Assembly: GCA_000333855.2 (NCBI GenBank) | Contig: CM007319.1 | Location: 62,618 to 126,617, forward strand | Source: Endotrypanum monterogeii | Taxonomy: Eukaryota > Euglenozoa > Kinetoplastea > Trypanosomatida > Trypanosomatidae | DNA length: 64,000 bases | Direction: 5' to 3' | Shown here: piece after piece, positions 1 to 10,662 of the stretch | How positions within the stretch are numbered: position 1 is the stretch's first letter | How the letters are laid out: every line of letters begins with the position of its first letter | The notes under the pieces: model-generated | The model's input: only the letters and a program-made list of their open reading frames with translations | Told to the model about the DNA's origin: nothing | Database searches by the model: none | Program-made: the position numbers and the translations under genes

Positions 1-1080
1 GCCCACTCACACACACAGACGTCCCTCTTGCAGTGTGGCACGGGCTTTCCTTCCAGCGCACAGTGTGAGCTATGAGAAATGTATGCGACTCGTCCCGACG
101 CTTTGTCACGCATACAAACGGTGCATACACTCGCACTCACGCAGCGCCATCCAATATCTGGCCACCGACAGGCGTATCGATAAACTCATCAGACCCGCCT
201 CTACGTTGTTGGAGCTTGACCTCGTCACCACCAGGAGTGGCTTGGCGATGGGAATGGGTGGAAAGTTGGGTGGGTGGCGGAGGGCAATTGTTTTCTTTTT
301 TTTACAAGGCAGTGTAGTGGAGTCGCGGGTGGTTGCATCTCGGAATGACGAGTATGTCGCGAGGGGGGCGGATGTTGCGGTCAGACGAGAGGAAAGGGCC
401 TAACGGTGCGGATGCAACGACGAAAGAAAGTCTGTTTTCTTTTTCAGCAGTGGTTGCAGCGATGCAACGGCTCTCGGGAGGCTCTGAGCAAAGCATATGC
501 AGAGGGCCATGTAGCCGTCACCTCCCTTTGGGTCGCTGGCGATGAATTTGCCCCCATCCGAAGTCTGTGAGGGGAGCAGTGGAGACAGTGCGTGCGCACA
601 TTCCCTAGGTTCTTGACTTACCATGTGTTTAGATGTTTTGTTCTCCACACTCCCTCTGTTCGCATCATCGGTACTGTGTCGTTTATACGCACGCGTTGTT
701 CTGTATCAACCGCCTCCACATCTCTTCTTGCTCACAAAAGATTTATACACTGTTCTCTGCATCTCCCCTGACATGTGCATTTCCACTGTACACCTCGTCC
801 CAGAGCATAGTCTCATATGTCTGGATCTAGATGTACTTAAGGAAACAACACCACGTAGATTTCTTTGACAAATTATCTCTTGCCAATGTTTCTGTCCTCC
901 TCCTCCTCCTCTTTTTTTCGACTTGTCAATTGCTGCTGCACCTGCGTAGGGCTTCATCGCGCTTGCCTTCGCGCACCTTCCAATTACACCCCATCGTGCA
1001 TTGTGTCGTCTCCAAGAGTCGCCTATTTCCCCTCTGCGTTTCACCGGTATCTTGTTTTCACTGACAAATACACATCCACA
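1..1080. other. Gene-free stretch (upstream intergenic/UTR)
   Basis: I see no supportable coding region here. The first part is mixed sequence with a short T run near 295. From about 625 the + strand becomes pyrimidine-rich and leads into the splice acceptor of the small gene at 1081. It probably holds the end of an upstream gene's 3' UTR and the 5' leader of the next gene. Confidence 0.6.
894..949 (+). promoter_or_regulatory. Predicted trans-splice acceptor for the 75-aa gene
   Basis: A CTC/T pyrimidine tract runs from about 894 to 918 and the next AG is at 948-949. This would give a 5' UTR of about 130 nt before the ATG at 1081. Confidence 0.5.
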
Positions 1081-1308
1081 ATGCTCCTCACTTATAAGAC
1101 CGCGTTCATCTGGGCTACGGTGGTCTCGTTTGTAACGTTTTGCGTTCTGCGTCACTTCGATAATGTCGATCTAAACGAGTACACGGAGAAGATGTACGGC
1201 ATACCACCGGTAGCGTGCTGCTCAGCGATCTTCATTCCCATCATCGTTCTCGCTGCCTACGAAATGACCCTGAGCATGGGTCCGAAGCCTTCGTCAAGAC
1301 GACGCTGA
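1081..1308 (+). CDS. Small two-helix membrane protein, unknown function (75 aa)
   Basis: A 75-residue protein that I do not recognise. The start is the ATG at 1081; the open frame runs further 5' but has no better ATG near the predicted splice site. Two hydrophobic segments are visible, about residues 6-24 and 44-61. They are joined by a polar loop that contains a Tyr and two Asn/Asp-rich turns. The C-terminus is basic (ends SSRRR), which suggests a cytosolic tail. This size and topology fit a small organelle or ER membrane protein or an accessory subunit of a larger complex, but no specific family is evident. The upstream pyrimidine tract and AG, and the + orientation shared with all neighbours, support it as a real gene. 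Confidence 0.6.
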   Translation: MLLTYKTAFIWATVVSFVTFCVLRHFDNVDLNEYTEKMYGIPPVACCSAIFIPIIVLAAYEMTLSMGPKPSSRRR

Positions 1309-1429
1309 TATCTTGGTACACGAACTCGCATCTTCATGCGCTCTCAAAAATTCCGTCACCACTTTCCCATCTTGTCTGCAAACGAAACGAAGCGTTCGGA
1401 TGCGACTGTCAAGAGTACGCTGTTGTGAC

Positions 1430-1450
1430 TATATATATATATATATATAA
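1430..1450. repeat. (AT)n microsatellite
   Basis: About ten AT units, 120 bp after the stop codon of the 75-aa gene and so probably in its 3' UTR. Confidence 0.9.
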
Positions 1451-4400
1451 TCTTCGCTGCAAGTTGCATCTTCACAAACATTCCTTAGTACCGCAAAGAA
1501 AGCCACCGTACATGTGCACGAAGTCGAAGCTCCCTTTCCTTTCCAGAGACACGACAACATGTCGCGGTGTTCTGGAGTCGACCGTCGAAAGCCAAATGAC
1601 GACATGCATTTGACGGGATCTTACTCTTTTCCTTTGGATATATGCTGCGCGATCGACTTGAGACTGTACGTGGAGAGGACTGAATGCTATGTTGTTAACA
1701 TACAGTGATACTGTTTCTGACGGACGAGGTCACAGTGATACTGTCCATGTGTGTTTGCCTGTGTGTCTGTGTATGGGGTTTGAACTCGAAGGGGGGAGGC
1801 TTTCCAGATATTAGGACCGTTGGAAACTCTGTACCGTGTCCCCATGGCGTGTCCTCTCCACCCAAGGTGGCTACACTCGACACAATGCTACTAGGAGCCT
1901 CAGGATACGAATCTGCAGAACTCGTTTTTTTTTTTTTGGTATTGCTTTCATCCTGAATTTGGTTTCGGTGCCCCATCGAGCGTTCCCCGTCGGAGGTGAG
2001 GAGGGTCGTATTCATGCTGAATTCACACGCAGGCTTTAGTGCTCGTTGTCGTTGTCTTGCCTGGTTCCTTAGGTGGTCTTGCATGGTCTGAGGTGTCAGC
2101 GCTTCACTTGCACTTAATTCAGCATATCAGTGGGGCTCGGCACGACGTGGATGTGATACCCCAATTATTCCCTTTTAGGTCCTTATGCAGAAAGCTGCAG
2201 TTTTCGGGAATTGTTTACTATATACACATTCCGTTTCTGTCGCCGTGATGCCAAGGGTCCGCCTCCCCCCCTTTCTCCGGGTCCTTCCCGCATGCTCTAG
2301 ATGAGATGTGCCGTTTCTATGACTCCATCGCGGCAGAAGCACACTGCCCTTTGTCGACCCTGTGTGATGTCCACCTACGCGTATAATGTACGCGAGGTGT
2401 GTGAGCGGGTGTAGGCGTCTGGACAAAGAATTGTCTGTCCTGCAAAAAAAAAAATGGCATTTGTGGGTGTTGTACATTCTATCTCGGCTTGTGCCCCCCC
2501 CCCTCTCCCTCACTGCTCTTCGCTTCCCCGAGTGGTGAACCAATTCATACTCGATCGAGAAAGAGGTATCGTGACACGTCCTATTTTTTCTCGCCACTGC
2601 TGCCGCTCATGCCTCTCGGTCAACACAATGAGTTTGCAATGATATTCGCTGGTCAGAGTATGCCGTTTTTTTTTTGACTCCTAAAAGCCTATGTCATAGC
2701 TCTTGCTGCTCCCAATGACGTCCAACAGACCTGGGGTATTGGAATTCCAAATAAAAAGGGCGGTGGGGGACCGTGGATATTCGCATCAATGAAAATTGTG
2801 TTTTGCAGTGTATCGGTGTGTCTCGGAAGATGACTGGAACTCTGTTGTTGTGTAAGGACCCAGATACTGCTTGTGCAAAGACCAATGATCGTACCAGTAG
2901 CTCTCCCATTCTCTTGCACATTCGCCTTAATTGGGTGTCGGTCTTTTTTTTTCTGGGGGGTCGCTCACTGGTTTCCCTCGCCTTAAACCCCCATCATCTC
3001 GCCTGCGAAGCATCACAAACGATAAGGAAGAGCATCCAACACAACAGAAAACAGAAAATTATCAAATCCGGTCACGTGTGACTTGTACTTGAGCAAAACT
3101 TATCACCTCTAACTCCCTGCTGATCGGAACGGCCTGGTTCTGCGCGATGTGGCCGTCTTCTACTTCTCATTGCTGCTAGCTTTTTCTCTCCACTACACTG
3201 AGTCCTTGTGCTCTTCTACTCGTGTCGTGCCAGGGTTGCTGCTCTGCAGGTTGAGTGTACGAAGTTAGGCAGAGGGGGGCATGACGGTGCATGTATGCCC
3301 ACGTATGTGTGTGTGCCTCTAGACGTTCTCCTGCATGAATCCTTCTGTCGGCCTGCTCTCATGGGTGAAAAGGGGAATTTTCTTGTAGCGCTGACGTCGG
3401 TTTCATCCTGCGGCACACTTTTTTTTTTTTTGTTCTACATCTGCACATTAACTGGTGCAAAACACGATGACGGGTTGTACAGCTGATGAATATGATCGAA
3501 AAAAAAAATGAAGTCGCCGCCATTCCTAGGGGGGGGGGGAGTTAGAGAAACCCTGAGGAGGAATGCTAGTATGCTTGGTTTCTTCACTCTAAAGCAGTAA
3601 CTGCGGCGCATCGGCAGTGGGTTGCTTCACGATCCTACCATCTCGGGTAGGTCCGTTTGAATACGGACTAGTTTTTTGCTCACGCTTCCTTTCATGAGAT
3701 GCAATATGACAGGGACGCGTTCAAACTCGTTTGTCGTGTATACAGCGTTGCCTTCACCCCCAACGGAGGGATCCTATATTTCCTCCTCGTCTTGTCTGTT
3801 CCGATTCATTTCCGATCTATTCTTGTCTTTCACCTTTCCTTTTTTCGTCTGTTCATGCGCTGCCTCCTGCTACTGCATCACTCTAGACACATCAACAAGC
3901 AAAAAAAGGGAAGAGCAAACATATCATAAACGCATTCTTGTCGCCATACAGCCCAACGGGTGTGTTTGATCATCTTGCTTTTCTCTGAAATCACATCTGT
4001 GGATAATACACACGTCAAAGCCCAAAGCATCGACCACATTCTTGGAGAAACACAGGAACTGCACTAGGCGTGCTTCCCCCGGCCCCCGAGCGGGTATCGC
4101 AAGGTACACAAAATATCTATTTGTAGTGTTGCCTGTGGACTTTTTCTAGGCAAATCCCTGGCAGCCGCCCACCGAGCTGAGGGTCTCAGTGCAAGCGCTT
4201 CATACCGATTCCCAGGTTCCATGAGCGACCTGTTGATCCCTCTGAGAGTGCGCTTTGTTCGAGTTTCTTCAGGGGCATTTTATACCGCAGTCCCATGTGC
4301 TCGGGGCTTCTGCCACAAGTATCTGGGTGTCTTTTTCACTGGGCGTTGTGCCACTGAAAAAGCAGTAGATGCCGGAAGGCTTTGCGGGTCACCTCTTTTG

Positions 4401-6200
4401 ACAGGGGTATCCCGAGGGGGTGTTGTGTCGGAGGGGGAGGAGGAGGGAGATACCTAGCCACTTCTCGTCTGTTATTTTGTGGGGAGGGGCCGAGGCAAGT
4501 CGCGGAAAGAAATGTGGCTGGCTTGACGCAGCGTATCCTCCCACTTCCGAATGTCTTTTTGTAATGTATGAGCACTACACGACTTTGCACCTCTCATCGA
4601 TGCAGAGTTCAATCGTGTCATGGCGGAGGTCATGTAAACTGATATGCAGCTCTCTTGAAGTGTGTACTTGCGCACGCACTTTGGGAGACGCGTTAGCTTT
4701 TCTTTTCCATCGAGACATTGCTGCTCATCCAGGCGTTGCTGAAGGTAAATCAAGCGGTGTTGGATGGGTTCAAGGCAGATCCACCCAGTCATTCTTAGGA
4801 CTTCCCACCGATGAGCTCCGTGGGATCGAGCCCCGTGCTCAGTATTTCAGCCTCTCCGTCAATAATGTGAACTGGGCGTCATTTTTTCTGACATCTGTCC
4901 CTGTCAGTTGATGCGATGGAGGCAGAGGCGTGCAGGCGTCTCAGATGCCGGGGAATCTCTTCCTCTCTTTCCAACAAATACAAAACCCAACCTGGTGTAC
5001 TGTTGAGGCGCATCAACACCAGTGATTTCAATGAGAGCTTGGTAGTTTCGCAAAGTGGATTCACCAGAGGAAGGGCGAAGGGGGGGGGAGGGCAGCAGCA
5101 GCTCTCCAATCCCGGAGACAGATGAGCGTTTCTACGCCCTCCAAGCGCCTCTCGGTTTGTGGCTACTGAGCTCCAGGTGAAGCACTGTGGAGTCGGAGAG
5201 GGTAATGACTCGCATCGAATTTTTTTTTTTTTGCCTTCTGTCCCAATGCTGTACCTCTTGGGATCCCAATCGATGATATAGTGTGCCATGACTCAAATTG
5301 ATTTTTGCAAATGCTTTGTGGATCCTTTGTGGGTGCGCGAAGAGATCGTTGCCGTCTTCAAGCTGGGGGATACCTTTCCGCATGTTGTCCAGGCTTTCAA
5401 GAGTGGGCTGTGTCGTTGACTGGGGGTAGCGACCTCCCTGGCGAGTACGGCAGTTAATGTGGTACTTCCCGTGCTGCATCGTGATCCCGGGAGTGCGACT
5501 ACAGAAACGAAAGAAGGGGGGACGAAAAAAAGTGCGCGTTTTCTTTCTTGCCACGGTTGTAATCAACTCGTGTATTATCTTCTTAGAGTGTAGGTTGGCA
5601 CGTGCGCACCGGCCCGCTTGCAGAAGAGACGTCGCATGTGTCATGCAACCCGCTGATGTGCAGGCAGCGTTTACCTTGAGGTGCTCCCCGCAGCACCTGT
5701 ACTGCTGATCCTATCGTAGCCACTCCCGTTTTCTCCATACAGAGTGTCCTGCTTTGGTGATCTGAGCTCTGAGGGCGCTGTTGAGAAATATATCTCCCTC
5801 TCGAAACCACAGCAGATGTGCCCTTTCGCCCCTCATTCCAGTCAGAAGAAAAAAGTGTGTGAATACACAGACTCATGAAAACACAAGCAGTCAAGTAGGC
5901 GTGTATTACACATAAGCATTGTGAAGATCCTTGCCATCGACTTTAGATCACGTCGTCGCTCGCTTTCCAGTGTGCACATCGTCTGTGTGTGTGTGTGGGG
6001 GGTGTTTGGCGGCGCAGTGAGCGCGGGAAATTTGAGTAACGAGCTAATATGATCATCATGTTTGCCGAGCTCTGCTGCTGTATGCTTCAATGTGTCTTGT
6101 ACTTTGCTTTCTCCCTCCACTTGACTTCTTTGCTCTGCATCTGGCTTTCTGTTAACAACGGAAAACATCTGCATTTTTTTTTTTCTTTACGTCGCCGCGA

Positions 6201-6218
6201 TTTTTTTTTTTTCTGAAG
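6201..6218 (+). promoter_or_regulatory. Predicted trans-splice acceptor for the repeat/MFE-like gene
   Basis: A run of 13 T (preceded by another T-tract at 6174-6186) is followed by AG at 6217-6218. The predicted 5' UTR to the ATG at 6439 is about 220 nt. Confidence 0.6.
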
Positions 6219-6438
6219 CTGCTAAATCAGGGGACAGCACCGCTCACCAGTCACCTCGCTGTCATCCCCGTTGGCGCTTGCGGAGAAATCTGCCGCTCCG
6301 CCCTAGGTGAGCTGCATTTTGATATATTGGCAGAAGCTGCTTTTTACAAGTAGCTGTCAAGTCTAAGGGTTTACTTGAGCGCACCTTCACTCGATTTCCG
6401 TCGTGTCACTGCTCCGAAAACCAACTACGCAGTGTTTC

Positions 6439-9400
6439 ATGCACATGCGTCGTTTTCACCGACTGGGGCTATCTGCTCGCGTCGTCGGCTTCTTAACTAG
6501 TAACGGTCTATATTTGAGCTCTTCAGCCGTCCATGCCGATGCACTGACTTCACAAAAGTCAATACCGCCAACACCTTCGTGTGCACCTCCAGCTGCCGCT
6601 CCGGCTGGTTGTCCTGAGGTCTTGGAGGCTCCTCTTTCGCCGCCTCCTGCGCCTGCCAAGCCCGTTGTGACACAGTCAGCGCCTGCTGCACCCGCACCGC
6701 CTGCCAAGCCCGCTTTGGCGCCTTCAGCCCCTGCTGCACCCGCACCGCCTGCCAAGCCCGTTGTGACACAGTCAGCGCCTGCTGCACCCGCACCGCCTGC
6801 CAAGCCCGCTGTGGCGCCTTCAGCCCCTGCTGCACCCGCACCGCCTGCCAAGCCCGTTGTGACACAGTCAGCGCCTGCTGCACCCGCACCGCCTGCCAAG
6901 CCCGCTGTGACACAGTCAGCGCCTGCCGCACCCGCGCCGCCTGCCAAGCCCGCTGTGGCGCCTTCAGCCCCTGCTGCACCCGCACCGCCTGCCAAGCCCG
7001 TTGTGACGAAGTCAGCCCCTGCCGCACCCGCAGCGCCTGCCAAGCCCGTTGTGACACAGTCAGCGCCTGCTGCACCCGCACCGCCTGCCAAGCCCGTTGT
7101 GACGAAGTCAGCCCCTGCTGCACCCGCAGCGCCTGCCAAGCCCGTTGTGACACAGTCAGCCCCTGCTGCACCCGTGCCGCCTGCCAAGCCCGCTGTGGCG
7201 CCTTCAGCCCCTGCTGCACCCGCGCCGCCTGCAAAGCCCGTTGTGACGCAGTCAGCGCCTGCCGCACCCGTGCCGCCCGCCAAGCCCGCTGTGACACAGT
7301 CAGCCCCTGCTGCACCCGCACCGCCTGCCAAGCCCGCTGTGACACAGTCAGCGCCTGCTGCACCCGCGCCGCCTGCCAAGCCCGCTGTGGCGCCTTCAGC
7401 CCCTGCTGCACCCGCGCCGCCTGCAAAGCCCGTTGTGACGCAGTCAGCGCCTGCCGCACCCGTGCCGCCCGCCAAGCCCGCTGTGACACAGTCAGCCCCT
7501 GCTGCACCCGCACCGCCTGCCAAGCCCGCTGTGACACAGTCAGCGCCTGCCGCACCCGCGCCGCCCGCCAAGCCCGCTGTGGAGAAAAAATCTACTCGAG
7601 AGAACAGAATTTCCACGTCGAGAGGTAGCGGTGTTCCGCGCAGCAACTTGTTGTCTTCAGGTACACGGCGCAAAATTGTAGAGCGTGCCGATGGGGATGT
7701 GGGGCAGACAGCCATAAACCCGGCTCACCTGCAGCAGCGCTCTGACCTAAGTGCTTTGAAGGCCCCCCACGGTTCTTGTATTACACCACCACCACCGGCG
7801 CCGAGGCTGTCGGTTGCACCACCCCCACCCCCCGCTTCATCGCCTACGCTATCGGCGCACGCCTCCATCGCTCCTACGTCACGCAGCACCGCGGAGGAGG
7901 ACAGCATGGAGGGCCATAAGAGTTTTTTTGAGGCTTTGCAGCCTTCTCTCTCAACTCGCGTTGAGGCAGCAGTGCGAGACGGTAAAGCAGCTCACCCCTT
8001 GAGGACCTCTCGGCGCATGGAGAAGCTGCAAGCGGAGAAACTTCTGTTGCATGTTCCGCGTGAAAACAAGGGTACGCCGGCTTGTGCTTCTCCGTCTGTG
8101 GAGGAAGTTGCTGAAGGTGATTGGGCGTCTGTTAAACGGCAAGACAGACTGCAGCCATTACCGGCGTCGATCTCTGAGAGCATCGAGCAGCATGAAATAC
8201 CTGTAGAGCTGGGAGGCGAGGGCAGCACTGAGAACACCACGGCTCCCCTCCCCAGTGATCACTGTTTTCGAGAACCGACTACCTCAGCTGTTCCAGACTC
8301 CACGCTGTTCTCTCCTGGACTTGCAGCCCGACTTTTTGACACTCCTGCAGTAGAACGGCTGCCTAGCGAAGTGTGGTGCGCGGCAGTCCCCGAAGGTGGT
8401 GAGCACGACGCCACTCCGCGACCGAGTAGAGACAACAGTGAAGTATGCGTATTGGTTTCATCTTCTGTCACACCTCAACAATATGCGATAACGGTGCAGC
8501 TGCGGGAGCCGCCGTCAAACGCAATGGCTGCCGTGAGGGCCGTTGCAGGTGCATTGGGTGCTGTGGAGTCTCTCTGTGACGCAGCGGTGGCTGCCAAGAA
8601 CACAGCCCAGGGCGACTCGGCGCCGAAGACAGCCTCATACATTACTGTGACATGGTGCGCTTTGCTGCACTGCCCTTTCTTCACAGCGGAAGAAAGTCCC
8701 ATCGAACTGTCGTTGTCGGAGCGTGTGGGTTATATGGAGGCGAAAGAGTTGGTAATCAAGCGCTTCCATCATCTAGTGTCCCAATATGGGACACGTGTGC
8801 GCTTCACAGCAGTAGCGAACACTGAATCGGTGCTCGACTTTGGCGCGGAGGTGTTTTTCGCATGCCCTGAGCGGCGATTAATCTCTCCGAGAAGTGTGGC
8901 GTGCGACGGCTGTGACGAGGAAGAAAGACCGTTGGAGCCTTCGCCGTCCGTTGGCGCGACCTCTGTTGGCTTTCCGCTCAGTCGCGTGGGTATTTTCCCG
9001 ACAACCTCGACGGTGGCTTGCCTACAATGTCTGTGCGGGTCATTTCGCACGGTGAAGTGGATACCTGTGCTGCACACGTACGACGTGAGGAGTTTGGCTG
9101 TAGCCGGTTTGCTAAGCCTTTCTGACACGCCCGTTAACACGTCAAAGGGTAGTAGATGGGAGCAGTGGCCACTGCGGCTTGAGCGGATTATCCTCGAGCG
9201 TTTTTGCCAGTCCCCTACACAGCGCCAGTGGGTGATGGAAACACTTTTATGGGGTCGGGGTTTTCACTCCGCTGAGGTGCGTCACAAGGCATCGGGCGCC
9301 ATGTCAGCAGACATCTCGGACAGTTGGTATGCCTATGCAATTGGTGTTCTTAGTCGAAATCCGTCATTAGCCAAGACGAACGCTGTAGACAGCGTTTGCT

Positions 9401-10662
9401 CGGAGAGTGTCGCCAAGTGTCACAAAGTTCTGGAAGCATCTTCATGCAGAGGCGCTGCTCACGCGACACATGTTCACACAATCTCTGTGAGACGATCCCT
9501 GCCTCCTCTGCCACATCACCGCTTCCTTGCTTTTCCGCACTCGCAGCAGTCCATTTGGAAGGATAAAGTCAAATCTCTCTCAACCACGGCTGATACTGCT
9601 GGAGCAGCCTTGCTGCTCGACTGCTCTGAAAGAGCGGTCATAGATACAGTGGACTTGGTGAAGACGCACCTCACCTGCGCTTCTGAGTTGCGCACTCGTT
9701 TGCCCTATCTTAACGTCGTGCTGATTGGTGGAGCTGCTGCAGCTCAGCCGGTTCTTCAAAGCTTGCCCTGTGCTGCTGTCATCTCTTCCGCGTCAGCGTT
9801 TTTCAAAGTAGGACATTCTGCCGTGCAGCAGGTGCGTTTGTACGCCTCACCAAACTGGCCTACAGATCTTCAGCAGGATACGTTGTTGGCAGCCTTGACG
9901 TACCTCCAGCGTCGCCGCACACCCCACGTTATCGCTGCCAGTGCAGCACCACAGCGGCTTTTGTTAGCACTCTGCGAGGAGGCGGTTTTGATAGCACGCG
10001 CGCTGTTTGATGCATCTGCCGTCGAGTCCGCGGCTCGAGAGGAGCTGGGTTTGTGCTTTGGACCCTTTCAGTTGATGGACACTTACGGCACTGCTGCAAT
10101 CGCTTCCATGGCGGCAGACGAGCGTTCGCGCATTTCAGTGGCTAATGATGTGACTACTCGAGTTGCCGTGACCCCTGTATGTCAACTCGAGGGGTGCATG
10201 CGCTCCATGGTCCGTGAGGGGCTTTTGGGCTCAAGAAGTGCGCGTGGCGGCTTCTACGACCCCGTTTCGGAGGTGCGCGGAGGAGGCGCTGCTTCCCTGC
10301 AGCTTCGCAAGGGAGTGCTGAGCGCGCACGTCTGTCACAACACGATATCGTATCAAGTGAGAGATCGACTTCGCGCGGCCGTGGTTAATGTGGCGTGCGA
10401 GCTTCTGACCCACGGCGAAGTCCAGAGTGTTGGCGATATTGACCTTTTGTCAATGAGCGCCCTCGGCTGGCGTGAGGAGACGGGCGGAGTTCTTTTCCAG
10501 ATTGACGAGTTGGGGCAGGACGGCCTTCCACGGCTGGTGGAGAGCATGGGGCACTGGGCTGCGGTGGGTGCTGCAACTCATCTTGCACCTCACCCACTGC
10601 TCCTACGCATGGTCGAGAAGAGGGTTCGTTTCACCAACCTCAAGACGAGCGGTTTGCTGTGA
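6439..10662 (+). CDS. Proline-rich repeat protein with degenerate MFE-alpha-like (crotonase + 3-hydroxyacyl-CoA dehydrogenase) module
   Basis: A 1407-residue protein starting at the first ATG of the frame. Residues 1-60 are Arg- and Ser-rich with few acids, like a mitochondrial presequence. Residues 72-375 are 19 tandem 16-residue units of the form PAKPxVxxSAPAAPxP. Residues 376-660 look disordered. Residues 670-900 resemble a crotonase fold: REPPSNA (689-695), a strand-helix with DFGAE (800-804), and VGFPLSRVGIFP (843-854) in place of the usual GxPExxLGIxP. About 1040-1300 resembles 3-hydroxyacyl-CoA dehydrogenase: GPFQLMDTYG (1208-1217) and GGFYD (1270-1274). About 1305-1375 looks like the second HAD C-terminal repeat. 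By my alignment one crotonase Glu is kept (E804), the other is Leu847, the HAD His is Leu1134, and the GxGxxG loop is missing. I therefore infer a non-catalytic relative of the trifunctional-enzyme alpha subunit. Family membership is by motif only. Confidence 0.75.
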   Translation: MHMRRFHRLGLSARVVGFLTSNGLYLSSSAVHADALTSQKSIPPTPSCAPPAAAPAGCPEVLEAPLSPPPAPAKPVVTQSAPAAPAPPAKPALAPSAPAAPAPPAKPVVTQSAPAAPAPPAKPAVAPSAPAAPAPPAKPVVTQSAPAAPAPPAKPAVTQSAPAAPAPPAKPAVAPSAPAAPAPPAKPVVTKSAPAAPAAPAKPVVTQSAPAAPAPPAKPVVTKSAPAAPAAPAKPVVTQSAPAAPVPPAKPAVAPSAPAAPAPPAKPVVTQSAPAAPVPPAKPAVTQSAPAAPAPPAKPAVTQSAPAAPAPPAKPAVAPSAPAAPAPPAKPVVTQSAPAAPVPPAKPAVTQSAPAAPAPPAKPAVTQSAPAAPAPPAKPAVEKKSTRENRISTSRGSGVPRSNLLSSGTRRKIVERADGDVGQTAINPAHLQQRSDLSALKAPHGSCITPPPPAPRLSVAPPPPPASSPTLSAHASIAPTSRSTAEEDSMEGHKSFFEALQPSLSTRVEAAVRDGKAAHPLRTSRRMEKLQAEKLLLHVPRENKGTPACASPSVEEVAEGDWASVKRQDRLQPLPASISESIEQHEIPVELGGEGSTENTTAPLPSDHCFREPTTSAVPDSTLFSPGLAARLFDTPAVERLPSEVWCAAVPEGGEHDATPRPSRDNSEVCVLVSSSVTPQQYAITVQLREPPSNAMAAVRAVAGALGAVESLCDAAVAAKNTAQGDSAPKTASYITVTWCALLHCPFFTAEESPIELSLSERVGYMEAKELVIKRFHHLVSQYGTRVRFTAVANTESVLDFGAEVFFACPERRLISPRSVACDGCDEEERPLEPSPSVGATSVGFPLSRVGIFPTTSTVACLQCLCGSFRTVKWIPVLHTYDVRSLAVAGLLSLSDTPVNTSKGSRWEQWPLRLERIILERFCQSPTQRQWVMETLLWGRGFHSAEVRHKASGAMSADISDSWYAYAIGVLSRNPSLAKTNAVDSVCSESVAKCHKVLEASSCRGAAHATHVHTISVRRSLPPLPHHRFLAFPHSQQSIWKDKVKSLSTTADTAGAALLLDCSERAVIDTVDLVKTHLTCASELRTRLPYLNVVLIGGAAAAQPVLQSLPCAAVISSASAFFKVGHSAVQQVRLYASPNWPTDLQQDTLLAALTYLQRRRTPHVIAASAAPQRLLLALCEEAVLIARALFDASAVESAAREELGLCFGPFQLMDTYGTAAIASMAADERSRISVANDVTTRVAVTPVCQLEGCMRSMVREGLLGSRSARGGFYDPVSEVRGGGAASLQLRKGVLSAHVCHNTISYQVRDRLRAAVVNVACELLTHGEVQSVGDIDLLSMSALGWREETGGVLFQIDELGQDGLPRLVESMGHWAAVGAATHLAPHPLLLRMVEKRVRFTNLKTSGLL
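6652..7563 (+). repeat. In-frame 48-bp tandem repeat, 19 units
   Basis: Nineteen uninterrupted 48-bp units, then a partial 20th (PAKPAVEKK). The four variable residues define unit types VVTQ, A(L/V)AP, AVTQ and VVTK. Units 12-15 (7180-7371) and 16-19 (7372-7563) form a 192-bp duplicate with one mismatch, which points to recent expansion by a four-unit block. Confidence 0.97.

Larger units (their letters stand above)
1309..6438. other. 5.1-kb gene-free stretch
   Basis: No recognisable coding region on either strand. It contains an (AT)n tract at 1430-1450 and many T or A runs, for example near 1926, 2449, 2664, 3420, 5220 and 6174. The section from about 3950 to 5900 is richer in GC, has few long T-tracts and carries overlapping short open frames on both strands (4420-4911 +, 4472-4792 -, 5132-5644 -). 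None of these begins convincingly or resembles a known protein. The section could be a decayed gene or a degenerate retroposon. Confidence 0.5.

Noticed and set aside
6652..7563. CRISPR-like regular repeat spacing
   Set aside because: The 48-bp repeats are contiguous without spacers, lie within a coding frame, and the organism is eukaryotic.
6456..7715. Long minus-strand open frames (419 and 352 codons) opposite the proline-rich repeat
   Set aside because: They are by-products of a 48-bp period, which is a multiple of three, so several frames stay open across it. The products are plain repeats with no independent domain or acceptor, and the + strand gene continues far beyond.
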